Origin: Sideroxydans sp.
GTDB lineage: Bacteria; Pseudomonadota; Gammaproteobacteria; Burkholderiales; Gallionellaceae
NCBI GenBank assembly: GCA_024636935.1
Contig: JAGXGC010000019.1
Location: 147,773 to 211,772 of the forward strand
DNA: 64,000 bases
Reading direction: 5' to 3'
The position numbers were made by a program, and so were the translations under genes. Shown in pieces: positions 60,284-64,000 of the stretch. The notes beneath the pieces are model-generated. The model did no database searches and was not told where the DNA came from. It saw only the letters and a program-made list of their open reading frames with translations. The first letter of the stretch is position 1, and each line of letters opens with the position of its first letter.

Positions 60284-60727
60284 GCCACCTTCGCCCTCGA
60301 TACAATAGAAGACGGAACGGTTAATGTCATTCTGATCAGAAGCCAGCACGGGTGATTTGCCATCTCTTGATTTCTGAGACTCTCTAAAAGCTGTGCCAAA
60401 CTTTGATGTAATAACTTTCCTGGCCTTGGCTAATGGCACATCGAATATCACTCCGTGGAGGTCTTGGGTTCCAGGAACAACTAGTTCCACGACAGGAAGC
60501 CCAAACATCGAATCCTTTACGTGGAAAAAATACAGCCCATTTTCTTCCTTATAAGGTTTGAGTGACCTCTCAATGAAGTATGAATGAGGTCGATTTCTGG
60601 TGGGCTCATCGTAATAAAACTTATCAAACTGGCAAGTTGCCACATTTTCAAACAACTTATCCAAGCTGGCTGCTGCCCCAGCTCCTGAGTACAAAAGAAT
60701 GGAAAACAGTAGCAAGTGCAATTTCAT
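60281..60727 (-). CDS. Secreted protein of unknown function, 148 aa
   Basis: Not recognised. Signal peptide MKLHLLLFSILLYSGAGAAAS, then a mature domain with two cysteines (ATCQFDKF and VFYCIEGEGG) that could form a disulfide. The start ATG has AGAGGGG upstream; the track form is seven codons longer. The coding end overlaps repeat copy A by a few bases. Confidence 0.6.
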   Translation of the reverse strand: MKLHLLLFSILLYSGAGAAASLDKLFENVATCQFDKFYYDEPTRNRPHSYFIERSLKPYKEENGLYFFHVKDSMFGLPVVELVVPGTQDLHGVIFDVPLAKARKVITSKFGTAFRESQKSRDGKSPVLASDQNDINRSVFYCIEGEGG

Positions 60728-60910
60728 AAATCCCCTCTGGTAGCTCATGTGCTCAATGATAGCGAGCGTCTCTTAATGGCCGCGATATGCCCGGCTGCCT
60801 TCACTAACAAGAATGTCTCATTCTCTTTCAATTGCTGCCTTCTGTATAAGTGTGCAAGTCAGACCAAGACCGAAGTTTTACACTCATGTCCCACATTCCA
60901 ACAATTATCG

Positions 60911-63676
60911 TCAACATTGAATAGCCTCTTGCTCCTTCGGCGGAGCAGGCGAAAAATAGCTAGCCGCAATAATCAGCAATGCGATACCAATCAGAGACAC
61001 CGTCCATAGCATCGTTCCTTTGTTCGACAGATCTACCATCATCAGCTTAACGCCAACAATGGCCAGCAGGCCGAAGCCATTGAACCAAAGTGTGCGTTGT
61101 TTTTGCTGAGACGCATACACCATCAAACTCATCGCAATGGCTGTCCACAACAAAGAGAGGCTTGCTTGCAACATCGAGGAAGCGATCAGCGTTGGTGCAT
61201 CGAATGCTATGCCGCCCCAATGATGAGTAAGGCGCGCGGCTTCCGTGCTGACCCATAGGAAAGCGATACCGTACAAGGCTGGTAGCAACTGAGTCTGCGC
61301 AATGCGCAACCATTTCCAAACAGCATACATCGCCAGCAGTTGCATCAAGTCGAACGGATTTAGCACGGGCACATAGGGCAGTACACTGCCACCACCGGAA
61401 AAATTTAAGTTGCCATAAGCCAGCCACAACGACAACAGCAATACGACAGGGGCTTGCAAGGTATCAAGATAGAGTGCGCTATGTTTCGCAAACGGCCATC
61501 GCTCCATGCGCAAGCCACGCAACGAGATCAGGATACCCATCACAGCCGATGCGCCCCACGCTAACCATGTCCACAACGTATTGCCCGGCACGAGTTGATC
61601 CGCTATCCAAGCAAGTTCGCTTCCTGCCAGCATGAGCAAGAACCAGTACCCCAAAGCATGGCGTAGCTCGTAGAAGGCTGGGACTGCATCACGCTCATGC
61701 CTATAAAGCAGACCGTATTCCACCAACAAAGCTAACGGTATTAGTAGCGACATGATTCCCGACAAAGCATGACCATACTTTCCATGAGTGTCGAATGCTG
61801 CGAAAAAGATAACGAACAAGAGCAAGGCGGAAGGTTGGCGCATGGAATTCCACTTCTGCCGCGTGCCCAGCCATTCCAAGAACACAAAACTGAGCACAAA
61901 TAAGCCTAGCTCTTCAGGAATTTTGTACGCATAGGGAGCGAAGTGCTCGATCTCGACGAAGCCACTAATAAACCACCAAAGCATTCCCCAATACAGGAAT
62001 GGTCGTGCGAATGCAGCAGTGTTGAGCTGCGCCGCAAAAGCCACTGTACTCTCAGTGCTGGCAGGTGCGGTCGCTGTGCGATGCAACAGCAAGGCACTGG
62101 CAAAAGCCGAAGTCACCACGATCAAGCAGCCTACATACAAATCGTTAAAGACTGGCATGGCGCGATTTAGTTCATGGATATGTGCGAAGAAATAGACCCC
62201 AGCCAAAACCTGTAACGCCGAGCCGGAAAGCCGCGCCAGAAAACGATCTTGCTTCACCCCCAGATACAACACGCCAAATCCTTCCAGTGTCCAGAACGCA
62301 GCGGTGAGTTGCGCATTGAATGCCAACGGAATCGCCAAGGTAAAGAAACCGATGGCAATTCCCATCAGACTCTTTTCTAACCACACAGTTTCTGCGTTCG
62401 GCTTGCGATTGATGAGCCACCACAGCAGCAGATAATAGAACCCGACGGCACAGGCATTCCACGCCAACGTCATGCTCTGCCCCAGCAGTAAATGATTTTG
62501 CAAAGCGGCAGCAGCAAGCGGCGTTCCATACAACAACATACCCTCGCTCCAACTGAGGCGGCCAGGCGCATTAAACAGATTGAACAATACGGGCGTGGCG
62601 GAATAGAGCAGGAAGAACAGAATCAGGAACGTTTCCGACACTGGAAAGTCACTCGACTGGTAGGAACGGAAGGCCCATCCCATGCCGATCACCAACGTAA
62701 AAATGAAGCCAGACATATTGAGTTCACGCCAGCCTTTGAACCAATTCACGCTGATGATGAACAGATTGAGCAGCAGGAAATAACTGAACAGTGTGATTTG
62801 ACTGCCGCCCGAATTGGCTGCCAACACTGGCGACAGGAATGCGCCGGAGATACCCAGCATCGCGAGAGAACGTGCATCCTGACGCGCCGCCAGCAATACG
62901 CACGTAACACCTATCACCGTAAAGAGAATGAATGCCAGCGTCTCGCCAATGATCTGGTATCGCGCCAACATGAAATACACCAGCAGGTACAGGATAGCGA
63001 TACCACCACCCTGCATCGCCTGACCGAACATGCGATGTTCAGATCGTTGCGCACGTTGATACCCGAAAATGCTCATGGCAATTGCCGCAAGCGCCCCCAG
63101 CATCAAGCGCACAGAAATGGGGAATAGCCCCATTTCCACCACCAACTTCAATCCCGATGCGATACCGAAGAACAAAATGATCACGCCAATTTTGGCGAGG
63201 ATATTGCCCTTGAATAATTTCGACAGCCACTCGTTCTCTGCAAGCGCATTGCTCACCCACTCCAGTTCAGACTGCCCCCTAGACATGGATCGTGTTGCAT
63301 TCGGTCTAACGGGACGACTGAAGTCAGAATCGGCAGGTAACTTGGAGAGTTCAGGATTGATAACCTTGGGAACTGGATGAATTTCTGCCACCTTATCCGA
63401 CACAACAGGTGCTAACGGCTCGACCACGGGCGCAGGTTTCCCTTCAACTATCGACTGTTGCGCAGCTTTTTGAAGCGCCACAAGTTGTGCGCTGAGTTTG
63501 CGCACTTGTTTTTCTAGCGCGTCCACGCGCCCTTCAAGCGGATTGCTACGATTTCGCCGCAGTTCACCATACATAATCCCTGATGCCAGCCCTAAGAGAC
63601 CACCAACAAGCGCTCCACTTCCAGAGCCGCTAATACCGCCAATGAACAAACCAGCGATTAGTCCGATGAACCACAT
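60911..63676 (-). CDS. DUF2339 multi-spanning membrane protein
   Basis: A 921-aa inner-membrane protein. A short glycine-rich helix (MWFIGLIAGLFIGGISGSGSGALVGGLLG), a coiled coil (VDALEKQVRKLSAQLVALQKAA, about residues 50-72) and a Pro-rich linker precede more than twenty predicted helices. WLSKLFKGNILAKIGVIILFFGIASGLK is the DUF2339 signature. The family has no established function, though cell-envelope or transport roles are suspected. ATG chosen because AAAGGAGG is in place. It is bracketed by the two repeat copies. Confidence 0.85.
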   Translation of the reverse strand: MWFIGLIAGLFIGGISGSGSGALVGGLLGLASGIMYGELRRNRSNPLEGRVDALEKQVRKLSAQLVALQKAAQQSIVEGKPAPVVEPLAPVVSDKVAEIHPVPKVINPELSKLPADSDFSRPVRPNATRSMSRGQSELEWVSNALAENEWLSKLFKGNILAKIGVIILFFGIASGLKLVVEMGLFPISVRLMLGALAAIAMSIFGYQRAQRSEHRMFGQAMQGGGIAILYLLVYFMLARYQIIGETLAFILFTVIGVTCVLLAARQDARSLAMLGISGAFLSPVLAANSGGSQITLFSYFLLLNLFIISVNWFKGWRELNMSGFIFTLVIGMGWAFRSYQSSDFPVSETFLILFFLLYSATPVLFNLFNAPGRLSWSEGMLLYGTPLAAAALQNHLLLGQSMTLAWNACAVGFYYLLLWWLINRKPNAETVWLEKSLMGIAIGFFTLAIPLAFNAQLTAAFWTLEGFGVLYLGVKQDRFLARLSGSALQVLAGVYFFAHIHELNRAMPVFNDLYVGCLIVVTSAFASALLLHRTATAPASTESTVAFAAQLNTAAFARPFLYWGMLWWFISGFVEIEHFAPYAYKIPEELGLFVLSFVFLEWLGTRQKWNSMRQPSALLLFVIFFAAFDTHGKYGHALSGIMSLLIPLALLVEYGLLYRHERDAVPAFYELRHALGYWFLLMLAGSELAWIADQLVPGNTLWTWLAWGASAVMGILISLRGLRMERWPFAKHSALYLDTLQAPVVLLLSLWLAYGNLNFSGGGSVLPYVPVLNPFDLMQLLAMYAVWKWLRIAQTQLLPALYGIAFLWVSTEAARLTHHWGGIAFDAPTLIASSMLQASLSLLWTAIAMSLMVYASQQKQRTLWFNGFGLLAIVGVKLMMVDLSNKGTMLWTVSLIGIALLIIAASYFSPAPPKEQEAIQC

Positions 63677-63776
63677 GACGCCTCCTTTGTTGCTTCTCAA
63701 TTACCCAACGATGTATTCATCAAGACAAATAAAACTTGAACTCTGACATTGCTTGGTCACAACTTCACCAATCTAC

Positions 63777-63878
63777 GTCCTGGGAATATCTTACCTTCGA
63801 GCGTCCGCTCCCGAGTGAATTTCAGACATCCGATTTTCATTTAGACATCAGTCCTTGGTTAACCCATAGCAGTCATAG
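63777..63878. repeat. ~100-bp dispersed repeat, copy B
   Basis: Begins GTCCTGGGAATATCTTACC, same orientation as copy A. It shares TTCGAGCGTCCGCTCCC and TGAATTTCAGACATCCG with copy A and ends in GGTTAACCCATAGCAGTCAT, which also appears in part at 59715. Confidence 0.85.
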
Positions 63879-63897
63879 AAGATTTACTATATCGGAC

Positions 63898-63964
63898 ACT
63901 CAACGTTTGAATTCACCGGCCAGCGCGGCTTTTCATGCAGGTCCGGTGGAATGATGGGTTGGGC
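63898..63964. other. Candidate integron attC-like site
   Basis: ACTCAAC (fits RYYYAAC) at 63898-63904 and GTTGGGC (fits GTTRRRY) at 63958-63964 bracket a 67-bp segment. Inside, ATTCACCGG (63911-63919) pairs with CCGGTGGAAT (63943-63952) leaving one unpaired G, like the extrahelical base of attC sites. The two outer boxes do not pair fully, and no integrase is in the window, so the call is tentative. Confidence 0.35.
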
Positions 63965-64000
63965 AGCGGCATGTCATCTCAGTGGCCTAAACAATTCCGA

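Larger units (their letters stand above)
63677..64000. other. 324-bp non-coding end with repeat copy B and an attC-like hairpin
   Basis: No believable gene. Positions 63777-63878 hold copy B of the dispersed repeat, and 63898-63964 an imperfect hairpin described separately. The 72-aa ORF on the plus strand reads through both and is not supported. Confidence 0.7.

Noticed and set aside
63736-63954. 72-aa plus-strand ORF
   Set aside because: Consists of repeat copy B and the attC-like hairpin; copy A contains no matching conserved reading frame.
63898-64000. Complete integron
   Set aside because: No integrase gene and only one tentative site, so at most a lone attC can be suggested.

Overview
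The window reads as a chromosomal segment of a sulfur-oxidising betaproteobacterium. The gene set (sat-aprMBA, soeABC, soxYZ, a flavocytochrome c sulfide dehydrogenase pair, tusA-dsrE2) next to a classic rpsB-to-rnhB envelope cluster fits the Nitrosomonadales, for instance Gallionellaceae/Sideroxydans-like bacteria. That placement comes from gene content only and is an inference. No rRNA, tRNA, CRISPR array, transposase or phage gene was recognised.

Layout. 0-18.5 kb: one long minus-strand housekeeping block, transcribed from rpsB leftwards: rpsB-tsf-pyrH-frr-uppS-cdsA-dxr-rseP-bamA-skp-lpxD-fabZ-lpxA-lpxB-rnhB, then a CopD-like membrane protein, a small membrane protein, uvrB, a low-molecular-weight tyrosine phosphatase and an unknown membrane protein; the left edge cuts a ParA/MinD-type ATPase. 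18.6-30.5 kb: mixed housekeeping and signalling: a degenerate EAL protein, a radical SAM protein, nlpD-pcm-surE, an mrp gene interrupted by one in-frame TAG, an NlpC/P60 lipoprotein, mltB, trxB-smr, a diguanylate cyclase with a periplasmic haem-binding motif, a PII protein and fur. 30.5-32.7 kb: a Fur-box-controlled operon of an outer-membrane porin, an FMN-binding periplasmic protein and a four-helix membrane protein. 32.7-37.5 kb: nadE, rmuC, typA.

37.5-55.8 kb is a sulfur-oxidation island. Minus-strand units are tusA-dsrE2 (then a FadL-type porin), soxYZ-fccAB, and soeABC followed without gaps by a SulP sulfate permease and an SLC13-type anion transporter. Divergent from soeA is sat-aprM-aprB-aprA. 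Together these could take sulfide or thiosulfate-derived sulfur through carrier proteins to sulfite, oxidise sulfite by the direct (Soe) and APS (Apr/Sat) routes, and move sulfate out. A composite sequence element with a GGG/CCC dyad, apparently shared and not previously known to me, lies upstream of tusA, soxY and soeA, with a weaker copy facing sat. It looks like the operator of a sulfur regulon and is the most interesting observation here.

55.8-64 kb: a SlyD-like isomerase, a TPR protein, a DUF4279 protein, a HIT protein, several small unknowns, an LprI-like protein and a very large DUF2339 membrane protein. About 100 bp of sequence is repeated on both sides of the last segment, and a hairpin resembling an integron attC site lies near the right edge.
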